DNA of 64,000 nucleotides from Haliclystus octoradiatus (Eukaryota > Cnidaria > Staurozoa > Stauromedusae > Haliclystidae), in the NCBI GenBank assembly GCA_916610825.1, contig OU744453.1, positions 14,198,469-14,262,468 of the forward strand. Direction: 5' to 3'. The notes under the pieces are model-generated. The model was given only the letters and a program-made list of their open reading frames with translations. It was not told the origin of the DNA and ran no database searches. Both the position numbers and the translations under genes were made by a program. Positions within the stretch are counted from its first letter, which is position 1. Each line of letters opens with the position of its first letter. Shown here one piece after another: positions 27,040 through 38,528 of this stretch.

Positions 27040-27655
27040 CCATCACCAGTCGTTGACTGGTCTGATAAAAAAAGACGAATTATCTTTACTTCTCATTACC
27101 TGCAATGTGGGGATTAAAAATTGAGCCTTTCTCCAATAAATCCATTTGGACTCATATAGCTCATCAGTCCCTTGCCCAGATTTAGTTTTGTTGACTTTTG
27201 CCAACTCACGTGCAACTTGGGTCCTTATCAAGGACAGACTTTATTTGATTTCCGTTGGCATAGTGATTAACTCTGTGGCTATCTCAGCAAAGGCATGTTG
27301 TTTCATGCCCCTATCCTTATATTCTTTAGAGCTTGTGTCCCATAGGCACGTATTCTCCTCTACATACTCAATTAATAGAAACACCTCCGCAGTCGTCCAC
27401 GGTTTCCTTTCATCCTCGTTTTTCTTTCAACACATACTTAGTCATCTGAACCCACGATGCTACCTACTCTTGACACTTTCTTGGCTTTCCCTGTTTTTTC
27501 CCTTTTGATGCCTTTCGCTTCATTTCTGCTTCAAACAATGCAAACTTCATACGCATAACTTTTGTTGCATCATCATCTTCGCTTTCTGAATCATACAGGA
27601 TTTGTTTCTCTATTTCCAGATCTACATTTTCTATTGTTTCCTTCATCAAAGCCAT
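27040..27655 (-). pseudogene. Harbinger accessory protein, MADF/Myb-like, broken
   Basis: A minus-strand open frame from ATG at 27655 (MALMKETIENVDLE) to a stop at 27464 is lysine-rich at its end (MKRKASKGKKQGKPRK). A second stretch, 27430-27235, reads KPWTTAEVFLLIEYVEE, LWDTSSKEYKDR and FAEIATEL, a clear MADF/SANT-type start. After one in-frame TAA near 27240 it continues LIRTQVARELAKV, KSGQGTDELYESKW and AQFLIPTLQ. In this superfamily the accessory protein takes the transposase to the element ends. The stop suggests decay, unless a small intron removes it. Confidence 0.75.
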
Positions 27656-28077
27656 TATCTAAATATACTATTATTACTATAGAGATTATTCAAGCTCAAA
27701 CAAAACAAATCACACAAGAAAATATTTAGAATCGCTGCAAATTTCGCGCCCAAATAATATTTTAGAGACCTGAGTCGAGCTACATCATTGTTGACCAATC
27801 AGAAGAAGGTTCATATTTTCAACAAAACTCAACAATGTTGAGGAAATAAAAAGTCATTTGGCCACTTCGCCAACATCGGTAGAGAACAATAGACCTCAAC
27901 AAAATCCGATGAATGTTGAGGAAATTTTTGAATGTATTCAAAATCGAAATTCAACATCACTCAACAAAATCCGAAAAGGTGAGTGTGGCCAAATGACTTT
28001 TTATTTCTCAACATTCATCGGATTTTGTTGAATTCATGAATGCTTGCGAAATAAAAAGTCATTTGGCCAGGGCTTTA

Positions 28078-28260
28078 CTGATTAAATATAGGGCTCAAAG
28101 CAAAATATAGCAGAGCATTAAATAATAAAAGTCAGAGAATCAGACAGTCATGATTGCTACTTAACCTTTCACGCCAAGGCGATCATCAGGCAATCTATTC
28201 AATCATTCAGGCGTAAGTTATAATTATTAAATGCTTTGCTACGCTTTGAATTGATTTTAT
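28078..28260 (-). repeat. Hammerhead-bearing repeat, copy around H2
   Basis: Begins right after the Harbinger target duplication. Contains ATATAGGGCTC, GCAGAGCATTAAATAATAA, H2, CAGGCGTAAGTTAT and GCATTT-side complement. The first two words also precede H4 near 20198-20240. Confidence 0.6.
28152..28195 (-). ncRNA. Hammerhead ribozyme motif H2, right of the Harbinger element
   Basis: Minus strand: GAUUGC-CUGAUGA (28195-28183), stem II CGCC/GGCG closing on a tiny loop (28072-equivalent pairing at 28081-28078 with 28075-28072), GAAA at 28070-28067, then AAGUA and GCAAUC (28157-28152), which pairs perfectly with GAUUGC as a 6-bp stem I. Outer pairing of GCATTTAATAAT-like and TTATTATTTAATGC-like flanks is 11 of 12. 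The weak point is stem III, where the usual ACUU arm is changed to AGGU, so activity may be reduced or need dimer formation. Confidence 0.75.
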
Positions 28261-29353
28261 TGTAAATCCTCTTAAATATAAATAAATCTGATAAATACAC
28301 TGCTTTATTCCTATTGATATGATATTGGATGTATTTATTAATCAGCCAATATCTCGATCATAGCCTGTAATAAGTATGCATTCACTGTATTCTCGGTTGT
28401 TGTTGTTTAGATCTCGTACAAGCTATAGTTATCTTTTACTTTCTTCTTTACATTACATCATTATATACAGTATACACTATAGGCTATTAACCTCTGTCTT
28501 TTGAGGTATAAACAAGTTAAAATTGGTGCAGCATGACATCATCTTCGTTTAAAGCGAGAACAGAATACAGATAAAGAGTTAGAATTCATTTTCAGCTGCT
28601 TTTATCTAAAATTTGAATTTGAAAAAATTAGATTGAAGCTTCCTCGCACATAAGTACACATCAAAATCACAAATCTAGGCAAGAATATATTTTTCTTAAA
28701 ACAAAAACTTTTTTCAAAGCATGAGCATGTTTCTTGAAACAAGAATTATATTCTTATACCAATAGCGATATTCTTGAATTAAGAATGCAATTCTTGAAAT
28801 GAGATTTCTTTTTTGCTCGGAAAGAGGAAATTCTTGAAAGAAGAAACACTGTCATGATGTTTTTTAAATCAATAATATTCATTGATGTGACATTGCAACT
28901 CGTAACATAGATTGTTCAACTTGCTAAAAAATTTAGATTCATGCCATTGATACAAATTGTATATGTTAAATGAAATTTATACTGTCAAATAGGCTATGGA
29001 GAAATTCTATCGCCATAATTTATATTATTAGGTATTTTACATAATAAAATACGATATATGTACCTAGGTATTTAAGCATTAAGCAGATTTGAAGTTTCTA
29101 CAGATTCAAATTTGATCGTCATATCTCTGAACCTGCTTTAATTAATCAAAATCTGTGATTGGATGTTTCTATGTCAACCCTATAAGGCAGGTGCCCAAAC
29201 AAAACTCAGACATTGAAAATGAGTCTATTTGACCAAACGCATTTTGAGAGTTCCACAAAGGTGAACAGTTATTTTACTAAGAGAATTAAACCTTGATCAG
29301 ATGTTTAACAAAACAAGCAATTTCACTAGCTTCGCCATTACTTTCTTAATATT
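28261..29353. other. Upstream of pseudogene C
   Basis: 29140-29300 matches the gene B upstream region (near 11910-12070). A run of TTCTTGAAA-like words at 28680-28850. No gene. Confidence 0.5.
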
Positions 29354-30054
29354 ATGAAGTGGTATATTTTTAGTGGTGATTGTATATGTTTCATTCTTGA
29401 GCTTGACTTCATCTGCGCTTTCGATCGAGACTATTGGCCTCAAGTTATAATACAATCGTTGGTTTCTTAAGATTAAGAAAACCATTTAACGGTTTGCAGT
29501 TAACACATCATTGTACTGCAAAGTCTCTTGTACTGCTTCACGTGATTGTCGATCTATCAATGTTATTCAAAATGATTCCGCAAAAAGTTTGCAATGTGAA
29601 TTATTCACTTGCGCTGCCACTTACAATGAGGAAAGCGAAATTATTCAAACCAAAAATTAAACTTATTACGAGGGCAGTTATCCGAAAATCAAGTTTCATC
29701 AGACAAGAGAAAGAGCATCTGCTGTAAGTTTTAAATCAGCTCTAATTTTATATCTATCCTATTTAATAGAGTAAGAGACAAAGCTTAGGAAAAAGCCTTA
29801 TCCAAATTCGAGTAGCCTGCGTCCAGACTAAAACGTATCTGAAGGAAAGTATAAAGTCTGCGTAGCCGACCAAACAAAGCCGCTTTGCTGACAATGCACC
29901 AGATTTGTAAAAGCAGTGACTCAATCTTAGGTTAGCTATTGTGTTCACATGAATTTGTATCAATCCTTCTAGAACGTACTGAGCACTTCGAACATTTGAT
30001 GAGCGAGTAGGAATGTCACTTTAGAAAGTCAACAAAAATTTTACAAATATAGGA

Positions 30055-30210
30055 ATTATAATAATGTAATATGAGGTAAACACATATATGTGAAAGTGCT
30101 CAATGTTTGTTAAAGTAGAGCATAAAATAAACCTGAGACAAAGATGAGGCAAAACCTTTCAGTAACTCGAAGTTTCACGTGTTTATTTCACGATCATCAG
30201 ACGGTAGGAA
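30055..30210 (-). repeat. Hammerhead-bearing repeat, truncated copy around H3
   Basis: Matches 24955-25107 closely by eye (shared GAGGTGAACACAT/GAGGTAAACACAT and GACAAAGATGAGG words), then stops just after the hammerhead. Confidence 0.6.
30160..30204 (-). ncRNA. Hammerhead ribozyme motif H3, truncated copy
   Basis: Minus strand: CUGAUGA (30200-30194), stem II CGUG/CACG (30192-30189 with 30081-style partner 30181-30178), GAAAC (30176-30172), stem III ACU/AGU with loop UCG, then ACUG. Relative to H1 the stem III loop and arms differ but still pair. Inner stem I has one mismatch, and the 5' partner of the long outer helix is missing. The 100 bp to the left (from about 30055) match those left of H1 (from about 24955). 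It lies inside the 29813-30544 foldback element. Confidence 0.68.
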
Positions 30211-31609
30211 TAGGAATAATAATAGGAAATATAACATCGATTCAAATGATCAATTCATCCTTCGTATAGACAATATACTATAGAAACAACACAATTTCTA
30301 CTCAATCTTTCTCTCGAATGAGTGCCATAAACTTTGTCTGTTTTCAACGATTCATTCCCAAGCTTGAGTGTTTTTTAATGTTGAACATGTAAACATGATT
30401 TTCACTTTACACAACTGAGACAGGAAATTAAGGCCTTTATAAGGCGTAATCAGTCTGGTACAGTGTCAGCAAAACAGCTTTGTTCGATCTGCTACGCAGA
30501 ATTTACACTTTCCATCGGAAACGCTTTAGTCTTGACGCAGGCTAGGTTAGAGTTGCACTTGTTCAGTTGAGATGCGATCTTCAGACGTAGTACTATGCAA
30601 AATCAAAAAAGCTTAATCGCTCCTATCAATACATGTCTGAACAAAGAAGTATGCAATATTGTTTATTTCTTAATGGTTATTGTTAATCCTACATTGTCTA
30701 TACATTTTACAGGGTTTGAAGGCTCTCAGGTAAAACTTATTGCAATGGCGACATTTTGATATGAGTTCTGATTTCTGAGTTAAGGAGGTTTAATAATCTT
30801 GATGCAATAATGTAGAATTTTTCAGTCAGCCAGAGGCTGCATCTTTTTGGAAATATAACTGTAGGTGCTTTCTGTAGCTATTGAAGACCATTTAATATAG
30901 AATTCAACGTTTTTCTCTTTGAGATTCCATTTGAGTTTTGAAAGCTCAGTTTCATTTCCAAACCGTTCATATTAGTTCCTGACGCTGTTGTGAATATTTA
31001 TTAATTTGCCTATAGTGTCCGTGCAGATGTAGCTAACTTTGATCGTGCTTTGGTTGAAAACGTGTTTAGTTTGTGAGAGTCAGGGAAATGTTTATTAATG
31101 AGATGTAGAGATAATAACTGCCCGCTTAACAACAAATATGTCTTTTATCACATCAATTGTATACCTCCTCAACAAAAAATCTGGACTCACATCAAAATGC
31201 CGCCGTGGAAACAAATTATATGAGAAAATTCTATTTCGAAGAAACATGGAACTACCTGAAAACATTCAAATCCAGTAAAATGCAGACATTGTAGCATTAA
31301 CAATAGCCATTTATATAATTAATTTTTAATTTAATACTATCGATCTTTATTTATCTCTAAATATTATTAAATATGCTAAACAATCAGACATTTCTAATAC
31401 AAGGACAATACGAATCAAGAAGCAGTGAGTGTTATCTTTCTATATCTTCAGGCAAAAGATTGTTTGGGAGTGCAGACAAGAGAAGAAAGTGAAAATGGCA
31501 TCTATTTATTGAAAATATTGGATATTTAAATCACTCAGGCTTTCTGTGATATGGAAATTGCTGGCGGAGGTAAGTCTTGACAATCCAAGGGGAATTAGCT
31601 TACATGAAA

Positions 31610-32025
31610 GATATCACAATATTGCATAAATCCATGAGGTTCTTTTGGTCCTCAAATTTAGTTCGGAGTCGTTATTTTTGGCACTGCAAAACTAGTTTCG
31701 ATGTGTTCACAAAAACGGTGCAAATTCAACACCAAATATATACCTTATCTGAAAGATAATTTAATTTTTGCATCAATCCATCTGGTTTTCTTTGCTCAGT
31801 TACTATTATTCTCCCTACATCAATAATAATAAGACTTTCGTATTTGCGGCACTTTTGCATCTATAGAAACGGTGCAAAGTCAACACCTAACATACGGCTT
31901 ATCAGAAAAAAAATCAATTTTGCATCAATCCATCGGGTTCTTTTTGTTTAATTACTGTTATCCTCACTATATCGATAAAAAAAGACTTTGTATTTGCGGC
32001 ATTTTTACAACTAGAGAGGAAGCTA
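31610..32025. repeat. Diverged tandem repeat, about three 150-bp units
   Basis: ATCCAT(G/C)..GGTTCTTTT begins units near 31625, 31770 and 31923. TATTTGCGGCA and AACGGTGCAAA recur at the same spacing. Confidence 0.7.
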
Positions 32026-32939
32026 ACATCGAAAGAAGTTCGTATCGAATTCCGAAGTTCTGAAGGTCAGAATCCCAAATACCATAGCAGATATGAATGC
32101 TCCTAGAAAATGGAACATTAAACATTTTCTCAATCGGTCAGCTGTTACAGTTTTCTGAGTTTGACTGTAGAGCGAGAAACTGTATAATCCACGAGGCCGA
32201 TTGGGACTGAGTTTGGAATTTACAAGTGTGATTGTATATTGAAACGATATTCAAAACATTTCTTCAAAACAACGCAAGGCAAGGATGACTAATTATGGAT
32301 ATTTTCAAAAACAAAACGATTTCACCTTGAAAATGTAGCTTTCCTGGCCAACTATAGGCTTTACTTACATTAATATTATTCTCGCGATATCGATAAAATT
32401 TAACAATCGACAATAGTTTTGAAGTCTGAAGTTTTGAGCTTCAACAAACCAAATTTCACATAATATATGATAAATGGATTATGCTGCTAGGAAACTACTT
32501 GTAAACTGTTACTGTTTTCCAAAATTGAAAATAATACTAAAGCGACCTAGCTTTGTATTCTTCTTCTGTGGGTAATAAGAAGGGTTTTCACATGTTTGGT
32601 CTTTTTCAAATGTTTCACTAAGGTATTATGTGGCGCTATAATAATCTGCACTTTTGAATCACCAACGCATATATTGAGTAACAGATAGGCTATTTAATTA
32701 GCACAAATTACTCTCCAATAAATCTTCATTTGTTTAATTTCTTTCTACTCGTTCAAAGCTTTTTAATAAATGCCTCAAAGATAGGAAACAGGCATTTCCT
32801 TTTCCCAGTCAGTTCACGTTAATAGGATAAAACAAGAAAAAGAAAGAATTGAACTTGAATTGAATTTGAAAAAATTGAATTTTTAACGCTATGGATCCAT
32901 AATTAATTTTGTATGAGAAGGATCAAGAAAAACATCAAG

Positions 32940-33437
32940 ACCCAAGTCAGAGAGCATCAAAAAAGAATTTATTAAATTATTCCAAGAGCAAGGACTGAAA
33001 ATAACAATAACAACCAACTTAAAAGTTGTTAATTTCTTAGATGTAACTTTTTACTTAAACAAAGAAACCCATCGACCATATACCGAAAACCCAATGACGA
33101 CACAATTCACATCAACACCAAATCAAGCCACCCTCCTACGATCATCAAACATTTGCCAGGCGCTATCAATCGACGGATATCCGACATCTCCAGCAACAAA
33201 GAAACCTTCGACAAATCTAAATCTACATACGAGACAGCCCTCAAATCCAATGGCCATGACACCAAACTCTCATATGCTCCTAGAAATACCAGCGACAATA
33301 CAAATACAAATAGAAAAAGCAGAAAAAGGAATATCATTTGGTTCAACCCACCTTACAACGCTAGCGTCGAAACTAATGTCGGGAGGAATATTCAGAGATG
33401 CTATCTTTTAACCATTAACAAAAATTGTCAAGAGTGG
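32940..33437 (+). pseudogene. Retroelement reverse transcriptase fragment
   Basis: Frames read KKEFIKLFQEQGLKITITT and NLKVVNFLDVTFYLNKET, then after a one-base shift near 33085 RKPNDDTIHINTKSSHPP, IIKHLPGAINRRISDIS and KRNIIWFNPPYNASVETN. The FLDVTF, RKPND and NHPP-like and IIWFNPPY blocks are common in invertebrate RT genes with cnidarian relatives. I favour a Penelope-like or related class but cannot fix it. Both ends are truncated. Confidence 0.7.
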
Positions 33438-33494
33438 TAGGCAAATGTTCATTAGAATCAGATTTACAGGCAGAGTAAAATTTCGCGAATCAAC

Positions 33495-33996
33495 TTAAAC
33501 ATCAGCAAATAGTTTAATTTGGCAATCACGTTGAAGACAATCAATAATATCGTTTCCGGATGTATTTCTTCGTCTAAGAAATGTTGTAAAGCACGGTCGA
33601 TTACCGGCACTCTGTTTTGATTTGATTTGGCATTGCAGGAAAACTCGTTTGTTCAGTATGAAATATGACTTAGGGTAAACAGAATATTCAACAGGCTGCA
33701 TGGAGTCATGCGCAGTAGCACCCTGTCCCGTCTGATATTTTGGCCTAATCTGAATTAAATCTGAATCTCGCACGATTGACTGTACTTCGGTTTGATTTGT
33801 ATTTCAAACTCAACTTGACTTTGAGATTTCTGATGGCGGCCAGAAAATGGCGGTCTTGTCCGAATGTAATGAGATTAAAGTTTCTAAATAACAGCTTTCG
33901 ACAATAGTCATCGTCATATAATATAATTTGTGTGGATACAAAGTTCTTATCCTGGTCATCGTAGAATTCCAGTACAGTTGATGTAACATTTATCAA
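33495..33996 (-). other. Unrecognised minus-strand open frames
   Basis: Two adjoining frames (33745-33996, 83 codons; 33495-33773, 92 codons) overlap in different phases. The first lies in the inverted-repeat arm and is repeated at 38915-39138. No family recognised. It could be a decayed repeat gene or chance. Confidence 0.25.
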
Positions 33997-34375
33997 TTAT
34001 TTGCACGTCTACGTTGTTACTTATCAACGAGCAGTCTAACAGAGACAGAGTACACGGTGTATTTTTAAATAGCTAATATTGAATATTGGACAGGGTAAGG
34101 GAAGATATTTGAAAAATTAATATGAAGTATGGTGTAATCTAACTCAGCTTTGAATAGTAAGATATGATAATATCAATATAACATCAAAACATGAATAGAT
34201 TGTACACATAGAATAGGCTAGTCTATATTTTCTAAAGTCATTACTCGTAGACTAGCCTACCTTCAAATCATAGTCCATAACCTACATTAATCAGAAAAGT
34301 AAGGGAGGAGCTCACTCAATCAAGTAAGGGCTAAGGTACTAACTGATGATAGATAGGCTTAGTGATCCACTGTCT
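33770..34375. repeat. Left arm of 0.6 kb inverted repeat
   Basis: Reverse complement of 38529-39138 with scattered substitutions (for example near 33980, 34030 and 34067). No recognised coding content, though an 83-codon minus-strand open frame covers part of it. Confidence 0.88.
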
Positions 34376-37219
34376 ATGATATGATTATCATATATACATG
34401 TATTTATCAGCGTTAATTTTAATCAATTGATTGAATAAGAAATTGATTTTTTAAATCTTTATAATTCTCAAACATTCAATATATTTCAAAATGTTAGTTA
34501 TGATATGATATGTTAATATAGTACTTCTTATCGATAAAATCTCTACCAAGCCACAGAGTTTTGACTGAAACAAGTCAGTTGCAGTGTATTGCGCTGAAAG
34601 TCGTCATACCATAAACAATTATATTGAAGCTTCAAAACTAACAGCGTGCAGTATTAATCAATTCAGAAAATATCAATTATCTGAATTCCATAAAACAATG
34701 TAAATATTTAAAAATGCATGAATGAACGATAGGCTTTTAATCAATTTATTTCAATTTTAAAAACTACAAGTAGGCGTAACTGTAGTATAGTTCAATGATA
34801 GGAAGAGCCAGTATATATGTCCATGCCATCTTGAAGCAAGACCATACGCATTGAAGTGTACATCAGATCGAATTTACACAAAATTGATTACGGGTGTGAA
34901 TGTTGTAATGATCCGATTCCAATCCGATTTGAAGCAATATGCCAATTATAAATATAATCCGATTCGAAGCAAATAATTTGTAATTAATGTAAACTAATCA
35001 AAGTTTTTAATGTATAGATTTATGGATGATTGCTTGATACAGTCTCAGGCGCTTTAATCAGATGTCTTTTAACTTGATGCTGGATATTCTGCGTTAGACA
35101 CTTAGTTACTACTACTGTGATAAAATACAAAACTACCACACAGCAATAATAAATACCTGCATGAATAAATGTGACGTACTATCACTGTATGTCGTATAGC
35201 TGGCTTTGCTATAACAACAACTAATTGATATTCGAGACCCAATGGATAGTGAGCACAATGAAACTGTATCTCATTTATTATTCAATCTACACATAGACAA
35301 CATAGATAGATTACAGGAATTATATAGGGTGCTGACATGAGACAGTCACATACAGCCCATCGAAATGATAATACAATACGTACAATGAATCAATAATCTT
35401 GATCATTTCCTTGAAGAAATTGTATAATTCATTTCACATCAAACGTGTAATTGATGTACTAGAGAGTGGAATACTAGAGAGTGGAACATGAATGTCGCTA
35501 TATGTACAAGAAGCAGTCAGTTGAGAGGAAACTAGAACACATTGATTAATCGCTACAAAGTACAAATACTCTTCCAAGTTTCAAAATCCAAAATCATCTG
35601 GAATACTACCTGGATACAATCCAATCTGATTGGATTCGCACATCTTTAATACGCAGGTGCAAAATAAATGAGGCTCAAAACTTTCAGAGGTTAAATTTGT
35701 TATTCACAACTAACATATATATGTACTTTTGGAATGGTCAAATTCTTTAATTATTATATTTTCTTATTCGTAATTGACAATATTGTCACTTTAGTTTTAC
35801 TTTCGTTGTGGGTTTGGTTTTAAACACAGCCAAAAAGGTTGAAGGTTGTTCACTTAAATTATACCTGTCAGATATGACTCTGTGATAGTATGATTAATGT
35901 AGATTCTATTACAAAGTTTATATTATTAGGCCAAAGGGTATGATTCTTCATTACTCAGAAATTTGGTCCTGATGCTTTTAAGAAAGTTTCTTTTAAATTT
36001 TATTTCATTTTATTATTACAAAATATTTCATTAATTATTATCATATGATTTTCACATAGATTTATCTTTGGTTGGTGCTACGCAAATAAGTAGGCATATT
36101 CCCCTACGAAAAATTTGTTGAGTCCATAACTATTCATGAACCTTAAATACAAGGCTGTTTTACAAATTCTGGGCAATAGTCACTTTTCTGAGAAGTTATT
36201 TTAAATGTAGTTTTTCGATTTGAATAGGCCTTTCAAGAAACATTAGAATAACTGTTGTGTTGAGCCGTTTCAACTTTTCAAAGTGCAGTACTATACATAC
36301 TGATCTTCATACTATACACTTATTTTTGTGCTGCTTCCAATTCTTACTGACAATTTTTACAGCCTTGATAGTTTGGGCTGAACGTAGCTATAGCTGGTTA
36401 AATGACCTGTTTTTCATGAACAATTCATGAATATTTGTTGGTCCATTTAAAGTTCAAAAACTGTTATCACAGCCTGCATTTTGCGTATACTTTTACGGAT
36501 TAACCAAAGAGCAGCAGACTAGGTGGCAGCCATGGGCCTTGTGATAGGATCAAAACAGACGGGGAAACATGCACTAGCGCAAGTTAAATAGGCACCTTCT
36601 CTAAATATTCTTGAGCACGAGCTTTACTTAGCGTATACTTTATTTCTAATCATCGATAATATAAAGGACACCAATGCCATGTATCCTTGTTCAGTAGATT
36701 ATGTAGGCAGTCAAGGTGTTTTTGCATACATCAAGTGAAACTTACTACTGTTGTGCAGGAACGTTTTCTAATTCATGATTGGTAATTGATAGTTGTTAAA
36801 TGAATTCAATTAATTTCGACAATACAGGCAAAAAGAAATTGCTCCATAATTATTGTTATCCTGTTTATGAATATATTTGTGAATAGGGTTAATTTGACTA
36901 CCTTGAACAATGCACACTGAAAATACCCACGTGACAAGAGAGAGATTCAAAACTCAGAGGGGGTGTAAGAGGAGAGTTTCCAACAAAATCAGTACAAAAT
37001 TAGAAACGCATTTGATTGATTCTGAAGTGACTTAAAAGAAGGTAGTAGGGGAGACAGATTAGCTACAAGACTCGAGTAACAATGGCTTCAAAGGTTTTGG
37101 TACAGCATTGTGCTGCCCGGGGTTGCACCCATGTAGCTTTTTCTGCTACAGTATTCCAGGACCACGCCAAACGCCTAGTCTTATTAAAATTAATTTGAAA
37201 ACAATGGCCACATGCCCCT
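34376..37219. other. Interior of the 0.6 kb inverted repeat, no supported gene
   Basis: AT-rich, with a few short local repeats (CTAGAGAGTGGAA twice near 35460). No coding region recognised. Confidence 0.4.
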
Positions 37220-37657
37220 TTGCCAGAATTCATAGTGGTCACCTCTATACAGCAGCCACCCGTCTACAGTGGACACTCTTGGTATGCCTGAAATAGTATT
37301 TTCTATCTAATCAACCCTGCATATAAAGGCCACCTGAAACTAATGGTGTGATGGGATAATTTTGTTTCACTTCGCAGTTTACAATTTAAATTTAACCACA
37401 TAAGCTTCAAGCTCGTTTGCATGGGAATGAATGTCTGAACAGCAGTCAAATTTATAATCAACTAATTGAAATTACTATTAGCTCTATTACATGAAAGTTA
37501 CTGGTACGTATAGATAAAATACATTGTGTGAGGCGATGAGGAATCAAACCCTGGTCTCCCACAGGGACTACATGCACTCTACTATTGAGCTACCAGTCTA
37601 CATTGATCAATTTATCTATCTCTCATCGCTGGCTGCTATACACAGATTTCAACTGTA
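37220..37657. mobile_element. CAGT(G/C)AAACCTG-family MITE split by a tRNA-like insertion
   Basis: Left half 37220-37340 (GTGGTCACCTCTATACAGC) and right half 37600-37657 (to TTCAACTGTA) are separated by about 260 bp containing a tRNA-derived piece. Confidence 0.6.
37532..37599 (-). repeat. tRNA-like / SINE-type sequence
   Basis: On the minus strand TGGTAGCTCAATAGTAGAG resembles box A and GGTTTGATTCC resembles box B, but no full cloverleaf with a paired acceptor stem is apparent. It lies inside a MITE. Confidence 0.45.
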
Positions 37658-38528
37658 TCTAGCCTATTTCTAAACTTCAACTCATTATTTTGATATTTGC
37701 CTTAAGAACATCAATTTTCATAAATGTATGATATTTTTAGTAAAAGAGTACACACACAGAAGTAGGCCCTACACGAAATATAAACCATCCCTCTATTGTT
37801 TCATGATTTCTGCCAAGGCATGTTAGGGGCATATTTGCTATTGAAATGTTAACATTTCTCTTTGCCGATTATTAGGCTTAATCTACAAAACATATGTCCG
37901 CGTACAGTCGAGCTCTCAGCCTCCCGTATGTCTAACATAATTTTCTAGGAGGTAGTTTAATATCACGAGACATCCTGATGAAGATTACCGATGTTGCTTA
38001 AATTTTAATTATCTTGACCGATCATAATCTTGTAGATTGTCCATTAGTTATTTGTTGTGTAAGTATCTCATATTGATGCATATACACACATGTTGATACA
38101 TATTAATTAATAATTATTATAGGCAAGGTGTAAAGGATTATGACAAAGTAATCGTCGCAAATGCCACAATTATCCTGTTTCTGCAAGTGGTTAAGAATCC
38201 ATTTATTAGCTGTGCTATATCCACGGTGGATCACTTTATCAGAGGATTTTGTTCTGCAAGTAGCCTACATTTCTATGATTTTAAACAATATTACAAACAT
38301 TTACTCTGGCTCAGTGTTGCAAAGTCTACAAATCGAATAGATAAGTTTGTTTACTATTTCAGATAAGTTGTTTTTAAAAACAATAATTATTAGTTTTCAA
38401 ATGAATTGAGATAATGTATACAAGGTTGTGGTGTGTGCTTGTGTGTAGTGGAGACCAAAAGCTCTTCCATAATAGTCGCTCATTAATGTTAGCTTTTTTG
38501 TAATTTAATAAATACTATATCAGATCAA

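Larger units (their letters stand above)
25169..28074 (-). mobile_element. PIF/Harbinger DNA transposon with TTA target duplication
   Basis: Terminal inverted repeats AGCCCTTGCCAAATGAC (25169 on) and GTCATTTGGCCAGGGCT (to 28074) differ at one base. TTA flanks both sides (25166-25168 and 28075-28077), the target size typical of PIF/Harbinger. Subterminal regions hold several copies of CAACATTCATCGGATTTTG and of AAAGTCATTTGG in both orientations, likely transposase-binding sites. Two minus-strand genes are inside, as usual for this superfamily: a MADF/Myb-like protein and a transposase. Both are defective. Confidence 0.88.
29813..30544. mobile_element. Foldback element, TAGCCTGC family, copy 2
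   Basis: Ends TAGCCTGCGTCCAGACT and complement at 30544, inverted over about 90 bp. Shares its terminal octamer and CAGACT with copy 1. Hosts the H3 repeat and interrupts pseudogene C. Confidence 0.75.
29354..31569 (+). pseudogene. FReD pseudogene C (exons 1 and 2 only)
   Basis: 29354-29723 matches exon 1 of gene B (MKWYIF start, LYCKVSC, DCRSINVIQN, FTCAATYNEES) and 31452-31569 matches exon 2 (AKDCLGVQTREE to AFCDMEIAGGG). Both end at GTAAGT donors. Lesions: a base lost near 29487 shifts the frame in exon 1, an in-frame TAA follows near 29658, and exon 2 has TAA at 31527-31529 where gene B has CAA/AAA sequence. No exon 3 or 4 follows. The intron is 1.7 kb against 152 bp in gene B because a foldback element (29813-30544) carrying a hammerhead copy has inserted. 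The upstream 200 bp also match the gene B promoter side, so the copy arose by DNA duplication, not retroposition. Confidence 0.88.

Noticed and set aside
27140-27170. CTGATGAG on the minus strand in the Harbinger accessory gene
   Set aside because: No GAAA box follows at a workable distance; it is coding sequence (GTDELYES).
30560-30600. CGTCTGAAGATCGC on the minus strand, like the 5' half of H4
   Set aside because: The expected GAAAC half is absent (GAAC in a different position); at most a fragment.
37532-37599. A functional tRNA gene
   Set aside because: Boxes are tRNA-like, but I could not pair an acceptor stem, and it sits within nested repeats.
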